Shown piece after piece: positions 18,158-27,586 of a DNA stretch of 64,000 nt (positions are counted from its first letter, which is position 1; each line of letters begins with the position of its first letter). Both the position numbers and the translations under genes were made by a program. The notes beneath the pieces were generated by a model that did no database searches, was not told where the DNA came from, and worked only from the letters and a program-made list of their open reading frames with translations. Origin of the DNA: Bacteroidota bacterium (lineage in GTDB: Bacteria > Bacteroidota > Bacteroidia > Chitinophagales > Chitinophagaceae); assembly GCA_024640255.1 (NCBI GenBank), contig JAHEFI010000001.1, positions 124,001 through 188,000 on the forward strand, given 5' to 3'.

Positions 18158-19099
18158 CTATTGTATAAACTCTTTTATAAATTGAGCAGTTTCATTCGGC
18201 GCTTCTTCCATGGGCACATGACCTACATTTTTAAGAATTACTGCTTTGCTGTTTTTGATATCTTTTTGAAACAAATAAGCGTTATCGCTATTAATTAATT
18301 GATCCTTTTCTCCAAATAAGATTAATGTAGGTTGTTGTATATCCTTGATTCTATTAGTTTGCTGATCAAATTTGTTTTTAAATATACTTAATGCAGCTCT
18401 TCTATTTCCTTCTGCCAATAATAGTTCATGATACCTTGTAATTCTTTCTTCGGTAATTAAACTTTGATCTACAAAGACGGTTTCCAAACTCTTTTTAACT
18501 AAGCTTTTAGGTGTAACATATAATAGTAAATTATTCAAAACCGGGATACTAGCTATTTTAAAACCTAAAGAACCTTTCTCATTAATTTTTGGATAGCCAC
18601 TTGCATCAATTAAAATTAATTTAGCAACATTTTGAGGAAAGTCCAATGCAAAATGCCATGCAATACCACCCCCTAAAGAATTTCCTGCGATAATACATTG
18701 TTTAATATGTAATTGCTCCAAGAAAGCATGTAGGAATTGACTATAATAAAAATAACTGTATTTGTTTTCTGGACTAGGTCCAGTTAAACCAAAGGCTGGC
18801 ATATCCAATCTTACTACTCTTTTATTAGTGGGTAATAGTTTGACCACACTGTCCCAGGTATTTAAAGAGGAAGAAGTGCCATGTATTAATAATATCGGAG
18901 TGCTATCTTCTTTATTACCCTCATCTCTATAATGTACCTGCATACCCATTAGGGGCATGAATTGGGAGGGGCTTTGCGCATATTTGTTCATCAATTGCGC
19001 TCTTGGAATATCTTTTTGTGCAACAGTAATTATTAATGCACTTAATACAACTAGAATTGTTAAAAATCCATAACTCAAATATTTCAACCATTTCTTCAT
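18158..19099 (-). CDS. Alpha/beta hydrolase, membrane-anchored or secreted
   Basis: I use the ATG at 19099 (313 aa) over a GTG two codons upstream. An uncleaved hydrophobic N-terminus (residues 8-27) suggests anchoring or secretion. The alpha/beta hydrolase fold is complete: oxyanion loop LLIHGTSSS, nucleophile elbow GNSLGGG (Ser about 142), acid in LILFGEKDQLI (Asp about 262) and histidine in NVGHVPMEE (about 290). Sequence resembles the MhpC/haloperoxidase-like esterases; the substrate cannot be assigned. It lies two bases upstream of the kinase/aminotransferase fusion, so the two are very likely translated from one mRNA. Confidence 0.85.
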   Translation of the reverse strand: MKKWLKYLSYGFLTILVVLSALIITVAQKDIPRAQLMNKYAQSPSQFMPLMGMQVHYRDEGNKEDSTPILLIHGTSSSLNTWDSVVKLLPTNKRVVRLDMPAFGLTGPSPENKYSYFYYSQFLHAFLEQLHIKQCIIAGNSLGGGIAWHFALDFPQNVAKLILIDASGYPKINEKGSLGFKIASIPVLNNLLLYVTPKSLVKKSLETVFVDQSLITEERITRYHELLLAEGNRRAALSIFKNKFDQQTNRIKDIQQPTLILFGEKDQLINSDNAYLFQKDIKNSKAVILKNVGHVPMEEAPNETAQFIKEFIQ

Positions 19100-19179
19100 A
19101 AGCACTGTTATTTGAAGATATTAAGTTATGCATTTTTGTCTTTATAAAAACAGTAATTTCGATATATCAATTTATACAT

Positions 19180-21084
19180 ATGAAAAAAACAATCTTGTTG
19201 TCAAGTTGGTTATTTGTTTCTTTATTTTCTTTTGCTCAATCCACGCAAAAACCACCATTACATGGTAAAAATTGGATGGCCATAACAGGTAAGCCATTAG
19301 CAGCTACGGCTGGTGCAAAGATTTTTGATAAAGGCGGTAATGCAGTAGATGCTGCTTGTGCTATGTTAGCCGCAACATGTACTATGTGGGATGTATTAAG
19401 TTGGGGCGGTGAAACACAGGCTTTGATTTATAATCCAAATACTAAGCAAGTAATTGCAATAAACGCAATGGGTGTAGCACCAACAGGTGCAACAGTAGAA
19501 TTCTTTAAAGGTAAAGGATATCAATTCCCTCCAGAATATGGTCCTTTAGCAGCTACTACTCCAGGGACTCCTGGGGGTATTTGCTATATGTTGTCTAATT
19601 ATGGTACTATGAGTTTAAAGGATGTATTAGCTCCTGCTATGGAATTAGCAGCTGGCTATCCTATAGATGCACAAACTGCGAATAGTATTGAAAGAGGTAA
19701 AGGAAGAATTAAAGAATGGCCTTATAGTAAGAAAGTATTGTTAACACATTTAGGACAAAAAAGAGAAGCGCCAGAAGCAGGTGAAATTTTTGTACAACAA
19801 GACTTATTAAATACTTTACAAAAAATGGTGGATGCAGAACAAGCTGCATTAAAAAAAGGAAAGAACAGAAAAGAAGCCATCCAAGCTGCCTATGATCGTT
19901 TTTACAAAGGAGATATCGCTGACGAATTTGTAAGAGGTGTTCAAGAGCAAGGTGGTTTAATTACTAAAGAAGATTTAGCTAATTGGAAACCAGTAGAAGA
20001 AGCTACTACACATATTAACTATAAAGGCATTGAAGTATACAAATTACAACCATGGACACAGGGTCCAGCTTTGTTACAAGCTTTAAATATTCTAGAGAAT
20101 TTTGATTTAAAAAACATGGGCTATAATTCAGCAAAATATATTCATACAGTATATCAAGCGATGAATTTAAGTTTTGCAGATAGAGATTTTTATTATGGCG
20201 ATCCAAGATTTACCACTAATCAACCAATGACTGGTTTATTAAGTAAGTCTTATGCAAAACAAAGAGCTAGTGAAATTAATTGGACTGCGAATAATCCCAA
20301 TGTAGGTCCAGGAGATCCTTATCCATTTGAAGGAAAGACTAATCCTTATTTGAATTTATTAAAGTCAAGAGGCTTTACTCCTAATAGTGATACTAGTAAG
20401 AAAAATAGTTTTATGCCTGCGCATGATGCCATTTCTAAAAATGAAAATATTTTAAGTACTGATGCTGCCTATATGGATAGATTATGGAGAGGTACTACCA
20501 CTGTAGAGTCTGCAGATAAAGATGGTTGGGTAGTTTCAATTACACCTAGTGGTGGTTGGTTACCTGCTGTAATAGCTGGTAATACAGGCGTTGGTATGAG
20601 TCAGCGTATGCAAAGTTTTGTATTGGATTCAACTATTAATCCTTTCAATGTAGTGGCTCCGGGTAAAAGACCAAGAGTTACTTTAACACCAAGTATTGCT
20701 ATGAAAGATGGCAAACCAATGATGGCATTTGGTGTTCAAGGAGGTGATACACAGGATCAAAACCTATTACAATTCTTTTTGAATATGGTAGAGTTTGGGA
20801 TGACTGTTCAAGAAGCTACCGAAGCTGCTAATATTAATACGAATCAATTATGGCTTTCTTTAGGAGGGTCTAAGATGGAAGATAGAAAACCAAGACCAGG
20901 TAATTTATTATTAAATAACAATGTACCTGATTGGGTAAGAAAAGAATTAAGAGCAATGGGTTACACACTAAGTTTTGAAGAAAGAACCAGTGGCCCTATT
21001 AATGCAATTTATTTTGACTGGAAACATAATTCAATGTGGGGAGGAAGTTCAAACCACGGAGAAGACTATGGAATTGGATGGTAG
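19180..21084 (+). CDS. Gamma-glutamyltransferase family Ntn hydrolase
   Basis: A 634-residue precursor with signal peptide MKKTILL...FSFAQ. The family hallmarks are present: GKNWMAITGKPLAATAGAKI at the start of the large subunit, GGNAVDAACA, and the self-cleavage site RGTTTVESADKDG, where T439 aligns with the N-terminal nucleophile of the small subunit. The canonical TTH is TTT here, a known variation in distant members, so the enzyme may prefer hydrolysis of other gamma-glutamyl or related amides (the cephalosporin acylase-like branch). The large subunit carries an extended PGTPGG loop. It acts in the periplasm and is a single gene closed by a strong terminator. Confidence 0.88.
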   Translation: MKKTILLSSWLFVSLFSFAQSTQKPPLHGKNWMAITGKPLAATAGAKIFDKGGNAVDAACAMLAATCTMWDVLSWGGETQALIYNPNTKQVIAINAMGVAPTGATVEFFKGKGYQFPPEYGPLAATTPGTPGGICYMLSNYGTMSLKDVLAPAMELAAGYPIDAQTANSIERGKGRIKEWPYSKKVLLTHLGQKREAPEAGEIFVQQDLLNTLQKMVDAEQAALKKGKNRKEAIQAAYDRFYKGDIADEFVRGVQEQGGLITKEDLANWKPVEEATTHINYKGIEVYKLQPWTQGPALLQALNILENFDLKNMGYNSAKYIHTVYQAMNLSFADRDFYYGDPRFTTNQPMTGLLSKSYAKQRASEINWTANNPNVGPGDPYPFEGKTNPYLNLLKSRGFTPNSDTSKKNSFMPAHDAISKNENILSTDAAYMDRLWRGTTTVESADKDGWVVSITPSGGWLPAVIAGNTGVGMSQRMQSFVLDSTINPFNVVAPGKRPRVTLTPSIAMKDGKPMMAFGVQGGDTQDQNLLQFFLNMVEFGMTVQEATEAANINTNQLWLSLGGSKMEDRKPRPGNLLLNNNVPDWVRKELRAMGYTLSFEERTSGPINAIYFDWKHNSMWGGSSNHGEDYGIGW

Positions 21085-21119
21085 AAAAAAAGAGCCTCGC
21101 ATTGCGAGGCTCTTTTTTT
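21085..21119. terminator. Bidirectional intrinsic terminator
   Basis: A7-GAGCCTCGC, loop ATT, GCGAGGCTC-T7: a perfect 16-bp stem including the A/T tracts. It separates the gamma-glutamyltransferase gene from the convergent Dabb gene. Confidence 0.95.
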
Positions 21120-21144
21120 ATGTTGGATCTATAAATTCTTCCAA

Positions 21145-21531
21145 TTACTTTGGTGTAACGAAGTAATCTACAACGAATACCTTATCCATATGAGGTTTCA
21201 ATACTTCTTGGAAAGCTTTGTGTGCAGGGTTTAATTGATAAGAGGCTAAATCTTTTTCAGAGCTAAAAGTTAATACAAAGCAATGTGTAAAGCCTTGATC
21301 TAAATGTTCTGGGCTCATGTTTAATCCCCATTCCATTTTTTTAACTTCTGGTACTTTACCATATAAGTCATTGAAGGTTCTTGTTACATTAGCAACTTCC
21401 TCTTTTGTTGAGGTAGCTTTAAAAGTAAATAAAACCACATGTCTTAATTGTGTTTTATCTTTTTTCTCTTTTTGTGCAAATACAGCAAAGCTGGTAATAA
21501 CTAATAAACTTAAAAGCAATAATTTTTTCAT
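21145..21531 (-). CDS. Secreted Dabb (stress-responsive A/B barrel) domain protein
   Basis: A 128-residue protein with signal peptide MKKLLLLSLLVITSFAVFAQ. The mature part is one Dabb ferredoxin-like domain: LRHVVLFTFKATSTKEEV, then KKMEWGLNMSPEHLDQGFTH and a C-terminal VDYFV strand. Dabb domains dimerise into a barrel; most secreted ones have no known activity. It is the last gene of a minus-strand set with the aldo/keto reductase (16 bases upstream), the PhyH-like oxygenase and possibly the small Cys4 peptide. The association with redox enzymes acting on sugars or terpenoid alcohols may mean a shared pathway. Confidence 0.85.
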   Translation of the reverse strand: MKKLLLLSLLVITSFAVFAQKEKKDKTQLRHVVLFTFKATSTKEEVANVTRTFNDLYGKVPEVKKMEWGLNMSPEHLDQGFTHCFVLTFSSEKDLASYQLNPAHKAFQEVLKPHMDKVFVVDYFVTPK

Positions 21532-21547
21532 GTTCGTATTTTAATCG

Positions 21548-22342
21548 TTATAAAAAGATAGCAGGATCATCACAGATTCTGAATCCTTCATTAAATGTAT
21601 TCATTAATTCAACATCTTGTGCATCTAAAGAAAAATTCTGTGCATCAAAATTTTCTTGTAACCTTTCTTTTTTAGAAGATTTAGGAATAGTAGATACACC
21701 TAATTGTATATTCCAGTTCAAAATAATTTGAGCAGGTGTCTTTTGGTATTTCTCACAAAGTGCAATAAGCCTTGGGTCATTAAATTTTTGTCCTCTAGTA
21801 ATAGGAGAATAAGATTGCAATTGAATATTGTTTTGTTGGCAATAGTTCAATACTTCTTTTTGAAATAACCATGGAGTAAATTCAATTTGATTCAATGTTG
21901 GCGCCATATTCGCATAGCTTTCTAGTTCCTTTAAAAAAGGCAAAGTATAGTTTGCTACCCCAATCGCTTTTGCTCTTCCTGATTCGTAAATTTTTTCCAA
22001 TGCTTTCCAAGATTCTTTTCTCCCTTCTTTAATAGGCCAATGAATTAAATATAAATCAACATAATCTTGTTGAAGTTTTTCCAAACTTTCATCAAATGCA
22101 CGAAGCGCTTGATCATATCCATGATCGGTATTATTTAACTTGGTAGTTAAATATATTTCTGATCTTGGAATAGTAGTTTGTTGAAGGGCATTGCCTATCT
22201 GCACTTCGTTTTCATACATACTAGCAGTATCTATTAACCTATAGCCAATCGCCAAGGCGTTTAATACTGCTAGTTCTGCTTCTTGGTGGTACATATCATA
22301 TACCCCCAAACCTAGTAGAGGTATACTATTACCACTTTTCAA
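21548..22342 (-). CDS. Aldo/keto reductase
   Basis: A 264-residue NADPH-dependent (beta/alpha)8 barrel enzyme. The catalytic tetrad is complete: D38 and Y43 in DTASMYENE, K68 in LTTKLNN and H101 in LYLIHWP; the NADPH site is around IPKSSKKERLQEN. The start is TTG at 22342; the next ATG would remove the first strand with GLGVYD, so TTG is favoured. The start overlaps the end of the PhyH-like gene by 14 bases, implying translational coupling. It probably reduces an aldehyde or ketone in the cytoplasm; the substrate may be the product of the upstream oxygenase. Confidence 0.9.
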   Translation of the reverse strand: MKSGNSIPLLGLGVYDMYHQEAELAVLNALAIGYRLIDTASMYENEVQIGNALQQTTIPRSEIYLTTKLNNTDHGYDQALRAFDESLEKLQQDYVDLYLIHWPIKEGRKESWKALEKIYESGRAKAIGVANYTLPFLKELESYANMAPTLNQIEFTPWLFQKEVLNYCQQNNIQLQSYSPITRGQKFNDPRLIALCEKYQKTPAQIILNWNIQLGVSTIPKSSKKERLQENFDAQNFSLDAQDVELMNTFNEGFRICDDPAIFL

Positions 22343-23324
22343 GACCCAATAATTTTTTACCTAAATCAGATAATACTGCAGTATCATATTTAGTTTGCTC
22401 CCAATTTCTTGGATCTCCAGGGAAGGCATATCCTTCAGGTGCAATTCTATGTTTCCAAGAATTTACTCTCCATTCTTTTAATGCTTCATTATCTTCTTCT
22501 GCAGGCATCATAGAAACATATTGTGCAATACGCACTTTGTCTTCACTATTATTTGCTCTGATACCATGAGGTTCCAAGCTATTAAAGATTAATAAATCTC
22601 CTGCTTCTAATTTTACTTTAGTAGGAGTGAAGCCTGTGGTGTCTGGTTGGAATCTATGTCTATCTTCTGGTTGAGTTAATTTCCAAGTATCATAGGTTCT
22701 GAATAATTCAGGAATACATTGGAATCCACCCATATTCTCATCTGTTTGATCTGCTAAGGCTAATACACCTTGAACATTCACTGGTTTTGTTTCAGGATCG
22801 TAATCCCAGTGAATAAATGCTTTGTATTCGTGACCTGGTCTGATAGGAAAATTTAAATTCGCTCTATCAATAGTAACCCATAATTTTTCTGTTCCCCAAA
22901 TATCTACAAATGCATCATATACTCTTTGCATTTGTCTATTATTCCATAAGTGTTGATTATTATAACACTCCACCATACCCGTACCAGCCAACTCTTTCAT
23001 TTTCATTTCTGCTCTTGGAGCAGTATACCAAGTATCTTTATTATTAGGATCTTTCTCTTCAAACTCCCATAAAAATTTAGCAGTGGCTAATGCTTGTTCT
23101 CTTGGAACTGCATTCTTGATAACGATATATCCATTGTGAATCCAGAAATTCCAATCTTCTTCACTTAATACTCTCAATGGTTTTCCATTAGAGCGATCAT
23201 TTAATTTAGTCGCACTGCTTTTTGCAGTAGATGGATTTCCTGGGATGTCTTTATGTGCAGCACTATTCGGTGTTGCCATTGTGGGTACCATTGTTGGCAC
23301 CATGCCTTGTTGTTGATTTTCCAT
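22329..23324 (-). CDS. Phytanoyl-CoA dioxygenase (PhyH)-family Fe(II)/2-oxoglutarate oxygenase
   Basis: A 331-residue soluble protein with the PhyH double-stranded beta-helix. The iron facial triad is H172-x-D174 (FIHWDYDPE) and H253 (LEPHGIRAN), with R265 placed to bind 2-oxoglutarate. Residues 1-45 are a low-complexity, Thr/Pro/Met-rich tail (repeated MVPTM) unlike a signal peptide. A hydroxylation of a small molecule is likely; PhyH-like enzymes in bacteria act on many substrates, so none is proposed. It overlaps the aldo/keto reductase by 14 bases, and a small Cys-rich ORF ends 20 bases upstream. Confidence 0.88.
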   Translation of the reverse strand: MENQQQGMVPTMVPTMATPNSAAHKDIPGNPSTAKSSATKLNDRSNGKPLRVLSEEDWNFWIHNGYIVIKNAVPREQALATAKFLWEFEEKDPNNKDTWYTAPRAEMKMKELAGTGMVECYNNQHLWNNRQMQRVYDAFVDIWGTEKLWVTIDRANLNFPIRPGHEYKAFIHWDYDPETKPVNVQGVLALADQTDENMGGFQCIPELFRTYDTWKLTQPEDRHRFQPDTTGFTPTKVKLEAGDLLIFNSLEPHGIRANNSEDKVRIAQYVSMMPAEEDNEALKEWRVNSWKHRIAPEGYAFPGDPRNWEQTKYDTAVLSDLGKKLLGLEKW

Positions 23325-23344
23325 AAAATTTATTTTGTGTGGTT

Positions 23345-23524
23345 TTAATGAAGGTTTTTTACAGCTGGACAGATTCTATTACATTTCAAACAATATCCAG
23401 TACTATCTAAATTTTTACAAGATACATGATCCTTTTTCTTAAGAATTTTTTGATGCGTTTGATTCATTGAAGCCTCAGAAACTTTTACTTTAGTTTGAAT
23501 AGTTGAGTTTGATTTGTAAAGCAT
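23345..23524 (-). CDS. Possible small Cys4 peptide (59 aa)
   Basis: From the ATG at 23524 this gives a 59-residue basic peptide with a C-terminal C-x9-C-x2-C-x3-C pattern (SCKNLDSTGYCLKCNRICPA), suggestive of zinc or Fe-S binding. It ends 20 bases before the PhyH-like gene on the same strand, as an operon leader gene would. The sequence AAAACGATTG lies two bases before this ATG, the same placement as before the Gfo/Idh gene at 39379. I do not recognise a family, and a spurious frame cannot be excluded. Confidence 0.4.
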   Translation of the reverse strand: MLYKSNSTIQTKVKVSEASMNQTHQKILKKKDHVSCKNLDSTGYCLKCNRICPAVKNLH

Positions 23525-23526
23525 AT

Positions 23527-23536
23527 CAATCGTTTT
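23527..23536 (-). promoter_or_regulatory. AAAACGATTG motif before a start codon
   Basis: Minus-strand AAAACGATTG lies two bases before the ATG of the small Cys4 peptide. The same ten bases occur before the genes starting at 39379 and 40292. Role unknown. Confidence 0.3.
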
Positions 23537-23650
23537 GTAAAACAAATTTCAAATAAACAAATACAGAAATAAACAACCAAATTGACCATTTTTTGCTCTA
23601 AATTGATAAAATATCTATAAATTTATAATATTAATGTAATTATAGCACTA

Positions 23651-24499
23651 ATGAGGTTAAGTTTAGAAAATATCAAACCAGACGAGGGTAGTTCTTTTAG
23701 GATACTACTTACGCCTAAACTAAATGAGATTTTTTACTGGCATTTTCATCCTGAAATTGAGTTGGTATATGTAGAAGCCGATAAAGGGGTGAGACATATT
23801 GGGGATCATATTAGTACTTATGAAGGAAGTGATTTAGCATTGATTGGTTCTTATATACCACATTTGAATTTTGATTATGGTGTGCAGTCTGTAGTTGAAA
23901 CAGTGGTGGTGCAGTTTAGACAAAATTTTTATGAGGATCCTTTTTATAGTCAACCTGAAATGAAAGGCATTTTTGAATTGTTTGAAAAAGCCAAAACTGG
24001 TATTGCTTTTTATGGAGATACAAAAGCTGCAGCCGGAGCCATGTTGAAGCAATTAACTGAATTAAAACCTTTTGAGCAATTAATGCATTTAATCAAAGTA
24101 TTTGATCTCTTATCTAAATCTAGCGAATACTGTTTACTACATACAAGACCTATCGCTAATCATGCTGTTATTAAAGAGCAAGAAAGAATGCATTTGATTT
24201 ATCAATATGTAGAAAACAATTTTCAACGGCCTATTGTGATGGATGCTATAGCCAAGCATGTAAATTTATCAGTAGCTGCTTTTTGCAGGTACTTTAAAAA
24301 AAGTACTAAACTAACTTATACCGATTTTGTAAATCAGTATAGAATTAATCATGCTAAAAAATTATTAATGCAAGATGCTAATGTAACTGAAGCCTGCTAT
24401 GAGGTTGGGTTTGAGAGCTTATCTTACTTTAATAAAATCTTCAAAAAAATTACTGGAGAAAATCCATCTGCGTTTAGAAAAAGAAAAGGACTTGATTAA
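23651..24499 (+). CDS. AraC-family transcriptional regulator
   Basis: A 282-residue protein: residues 1-170 form a cupin-like sensing domain (FYWHFHPEIELVYVE near the start, metal or sugar ligand pocket), residues 185-280 the two helix-turn-helix AraC DNA-binding domain (VNLSVAAFCRYFKKSTKLTY, then ACYEVGFESLSYFNKIFKK). It is divergent from the small peptide/PhyH/aldo-keto reductase set, with about 125 bases between the starts, so it is the natural candidate to regulate that set. The end overlaps the ABC ATPase gene by 4 bases in convergent orientation. Confidence 0.9.
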   Translation: MRLSLENIKPDEGSSFRILLTPKLNEIFYWHFHPEIELVYVEADKGVRHIGDHISTYEGSDLALIGSYIPHLNFDYGVQSVVETVVVQFRQNFYEDPFYSQPEMKGIFELFEKAKTGIAFYGDTKAAAGAMLKQLTELKPFEQLMHLIKVFDLLSKSSEYCLLHTRPIANHAVIKEQERMHLIYQYVENNFQRPIVMDAIAKHVNLSVAAFCRYFKKSTKLTYTDFVNQYRINHAKKLLMQDANVTEACYEVGFESLSYFNKIFKKITGENPSAFRKRKGLD

Positions 24500-25173
24500 G
24501 AAATAATTTTTCCATCTTCCATTTTAATGATTCTATCTGTTCTGTCTGCAAAACTAGGATCGTGTGTAACAATTAATAATGTTTGATTGTACTCGTGCGC
24601 TAATTTTTTAAAAATATCAAATACCAAATCGCTATTTTTTTTGTCTAAATTTCCAGTGGGCTCATCACCCATTATGATATGCGGATCATTGATCAATGCT
24701 CTAGCAATGGCTACTCTTTGCTTTTCACCACCAGATAATTGATTTGCTTTTTTTAATGCAAGATGCTCAATACCTAATAGCTTTAATTTTTCATAAGCAC
24801 GATGTTCTATTTTTTCTTTGGAGTATTTATTCAATTTTAATCCGGGCAACATTACATTATTTAAAACATCAAACTCATTAAGTAAGTAGTGAAATTGAAA
24901 CACAAAGCCAATTTTTTCGTTTCTGATTTTAGCCAAATAGCCTTCGTCGTTTTTAGGCATTTCATCTTGGTCTATATAAATACTTCCTTCATAATCGGTA
25001 TCCATAGTAGACAAAACATATAAGAGGGTTGATTTTCCACAACCAGATTTACCTGTAAGTGAGACAAATTCTCCTTTATTGATGCTAAAATTAATATCAT
25101 TAAGCACCTGTACTTTTACAGGGTCTTCAAAGTACTTCGTTATATTTTTTGCCTCTAGTATTTTCTGACTCAT
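24496..25173 (-). CDS. ABC transporter ATP-binding protein (LolD/MacB type)
   Basis: A 225-residue ATPase with Walker A GKSGCGKST (41-49), Q-loop in FVFQFHYLL, signature LSGGEKQRVAIARAL, and Walker B IIMGDEPTGNLD. Length and the EPTGNLD motif place it with the LolD/FtsE/MacB group, which powers FtsX-like permeases rather than substrate import. It is the third gene of an operon after an MFP-type membrane fusion protein and an FtsX-like permease, separated from the permease by two bases. Probably exports a lipid, lipoprotein or small molecule across the periplasm. Confidence 0.93.
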   Translation of the reverse strand: MSQKILEAKNITKYFEDPVKVQVLNDINFSINKGEFVSLTGKSGCGKSTLLYVLSTMDTDYEGSIYIDQDEMPKNDEGYLAKIRNEKIGFVFQFHYLLNEFDVLNNVMLPGLKLNKYSKEKIEHRAYEKLKLLGIEHLALKKANQLSGGEKQRVAIARALINDPHIIMGDEPTGNLDKKNSDLVFDIFKKLAHEYNQTLLIVTHDPSFADRTDRIIKMEDGKIIS

Positions 25174-25175
25174 AA

Positions 25176-26435
25176 CTATTTTCCCCTTATGATGACCACA
25201 GGGTCAATTTTACTTGCTTTTCTTGCTGGGAACCAACCAGCAAAATAAGTGGTGATTAAAGAGAAGCTGATACCTATGATATAAAAAATGATACTATAAT
25301 TAATAGGAAAGGTTTTTACAGTGGGCAATGCTGCAGTAACAAAAGGTATTTGATCAATAATGCTAGATAAAATAAAACCAAATAATAATCCAGCCAGTCC
25401 TCCAAAAAAGCCAATACTCATTGCGATATACATGAAAATACTTTTAACATCCTTACCAGAAAATCCGGTTGCTTTTAATATGGCAATAGAATCCATTTTT
25501 TCAAAAATCATCATGTTTAAAATATTGTATATACCAAATCCAGCTACTATCAATAGAGTAATACCTACTGCATATGATATAATACTTCTGACCGAACTGC
25601 CTGTTTCAAATTGCGCATTAGCAGTTTGGATATCTTCGGCATCTGTTTGATATAATTGCGCGTATTCTTTAGCAGTAGGAATAGATAAATTGATATCTTT
25701 TAATTTTACATCAAGTTCTGTAACAAAGCTATTGGGTTTATTCATGATTTTTTGAACAGTATGAATAGACGCAAAACTTTGCACCATATCTATATCTTTT
25801 AAACCTGATTGAAAATACCCCACTACTTTTAATTGAAAACGATCTCCCCTCGCAGTGGAAAGTTGTATCACATCACCCAAATTGACTAATAATTTCTCTG
25901 CTAAACTTTTACCTAAAATAATGGTATTGCTTTCTTTTTCTAAATCTGCAGCATTACCTGCCACCACATAATCATTAAAATGAAATAATTTAATTTCTTC
26001 TGGTGCATTTACTCCATTTAATACTCCTGTGATATCTGTGGTCCCATTAATAAAAAATACTTGTGCAGTTAATTTTTGTGTAAAACCTACCACTCTTTCA
26101 TCTTTTTTCAATGAATTCATGATGGCTTGGCTATTGTAAATAGCTTGTTTATTCGCGTCAGATTTGATAGATTGAATAAAATGATATTTTTCTTTATAAG
26201 CAGCAGCATTCTTAATAGGCTGATTGGCATTAGGCTTAATATCATTATATAGCTTGATATGTGGTGTCCTGTTTAATATTAATCCATCTAGCAAATCATT
26301 TAATCCATTCATAAAACCCAATAAAGTAACGAACATGGTAATACTAAAAGTAACACCAATGGCAGCCACTAATGTTTGTCTCCATCTTGCTAAAAGAAGT
26401 GCTTTGGCAATATTGATTAAAATTCCCTTCTTCAT
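25176..26435 (-). CDS. FtsX/MacB-like ABC permease
   Basis: A 419-residue membrane protein with the MacB/LolE topology: one N-terminal helix (about 20-42), a large periplasmic MacB-PCD domain (45-280), and three C-terminal helices within an FtsX domain (285-415), including the coupling segment MIFEKMDSIAILKATGFSG. It pairs with the ATPase downstream and shares one base with the stop of the MFP gene upstream. Only one permease gene is present, so the working unit is probably a homodimer with two ATPases. Cargo not evident. Confidence 0.92.
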   Translation of the reverse strand: MKKGILINIAKALLLARWRQTLVAAIGVTFSITMFVTLLGFMNGLNDLLDGLILNRTPHIKLYNDIKPNANQPIKNAAAYKEKYHFIQSIKSDANKQAIYNSQAIMNSLKKDERVVGFTQKLTAQVFFINGTTDITGVLNGVNAPEEIKLFHFNDYVVAGNAADLEKESNTIILGKSLAEKLLVNLGDVIQLSTARGDRFQLKVVGYFQSGLKDIDMVQSFASIHTVQKIMNKPNSFVTELDVKLKDINLSIPTAKEYAQLYQTDAEDIQTANAQFETGSSVRSIISYAVGITLLIVAGFGIYNILNMMIFEKMDSIAILKATGFSGKDVKSIFMYIAMSIGFFGGLAGLLFGFILSSIIDQIPFVTAALPTVKTFPINYSIIFYIIGISFSLITTYFAGWFPARKASKIDPVVIIRGK

Positions 26436-27514
26436 TATTCAGGCTTCACTAGTTCATCTTTTTCAGTAATACCATTAATAATTTCTACCTTATTATAATC
26501 TTTTAGACCAATAGTAATTTTTCTTTTTTCTTTATTGGATAATAACACATAAGTATCCTCTACTAAATAAGCTCTTGGAATAGTCAAGGCCTTATTTTTA
26601 ACTTGTATGATAATATTGGCTTCTGCACTTAGGTTGGGATAAATATGCTCTGGTCTTTTTACAAATATGGCATCTGCTTTAAAGGTTCTCGTTCTTTCGT
26701 TCATGATGGGATAAATCTTTTCAATTACTGCTTCGTATACTTCCCCTTTATGACTATCCATGCTTACCAATACTTTTAACCCTTTTGATATCGTATTAAT
26801 ATCAAATTCATCAATTTGTAGTTCTACATAAAAATCATTGGCATCGCCAATTATTGCAATAGGAGATTGTGTATTGGCTAATTCGCCTATCTGCTTATTG
26901 ATAGTATATACTTTTCCGTTTACCTGACTTTTAATAATGAAGTCATTCATATTAACTGCACTGATGGCTGCAGACCTATTGGTTTGACTATTTTGAAAAT
27001 TGATTTGCTTTTCTATATCGTCTAATTTCAATTTAGCGGCTTTGTATAAAGTACTGGCATTTTTGAAACTCAAAGCTCTTTGATCTAATTCGTTCTTGGT
27101 ACCAATTTCTTGTTCCCAAAGTTTTTCTTGTCTAACAAGCAATGAGGCTTCATTATCCATTTTTGATTTGGCTAGTTCCAATTCTGTTTTAGCCTGTTCA
27201 ATTTTTTCTTTATTGGATTGCGTGCTATTGAACAATGCATTTTGCTTCGCATTTTCATAATTTAAACTTTGAGCAGTATTGGCTAATTGTATAATAGTTT
27301 GACCTTTTGCAACCACATCTCCTTCTTTAACAAGTATAGACTCAATAATGCCTGAAACCTTTGAGTATACTTCATATTGACTTTTACTCTTAATGGTTCC
27401 TGAAGCATATACAGACTGCGTAATATCTTCTCTTTGAGGGTATTGTTTTTCTTGCTTTTTGCCACAACCCATTAGTAGAACCAAGAAAAAGCAGCTTATC
27501 AGATACTTATACAT
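26435..27514 (-). CDS. HlyD/MacA-type membrane fusion lipoprotein
   Basis: A 359-residue periplasmic adaptor with lipoprotein signal (FLVLLMGCGKK, lipid-acceptor C17). The biotinyl-lipoyl halves flank a long coiled-coil hairpin (about residues 85-180, rich in K/E/Q/A), followed by beta-barrel and C-terminal domains, as in MacA/RND-type MFPs. It starts the three-gene export operon and overlaps the permease start by one base (TAATG). No outer-membrane TolC-like gene lies beside it. Together these look like a MacAB-type efflux or lipid export system. Confidence 0.9.
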   Translation of the reverse strand: MYKYLISCFFLVLLMGCGKKQEKQYPQREDITQSVYASGTIKSKSQYEVYSKVSGIIESILVKEGDVVAKGQTIIQLANTAQSLNYENAKQNALFNSTQSNKEKIEQAKTELELAKSKMDNEASLLVRQEKLWEQEIGTKNELDQRALSFKNASTLYKAAKLKLDDIEKQINFQNSQTNRSAAISAVNMNDFIIKSQVNGKVYTINKQIGELANTQSPIAIIGDANDFYVELQIDEFDINTISKGLKVLVSMDSHKGEVYEAVIEKIYPIMNERTRTFKADAIFVKRPEHIYPNLSAEANIIIQVKNKALTIPRAYLVEDTYVLLSNKEKRKITIGLKDYNKVEIINGITEKDELVKPE

Positions 27515-27586
27515 AAAACTATATTTGAAAATGATAACTAAAGCTACACTTATTTTGTAATTTTCTATTGCCTAAAAGCATGATTT

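Noticed and set aside
20975..21166. 63-residue frame at the end of the gamma-glutamyltransferase gene
   Set aside because: It lies out of frame within the gene and through the terminator.
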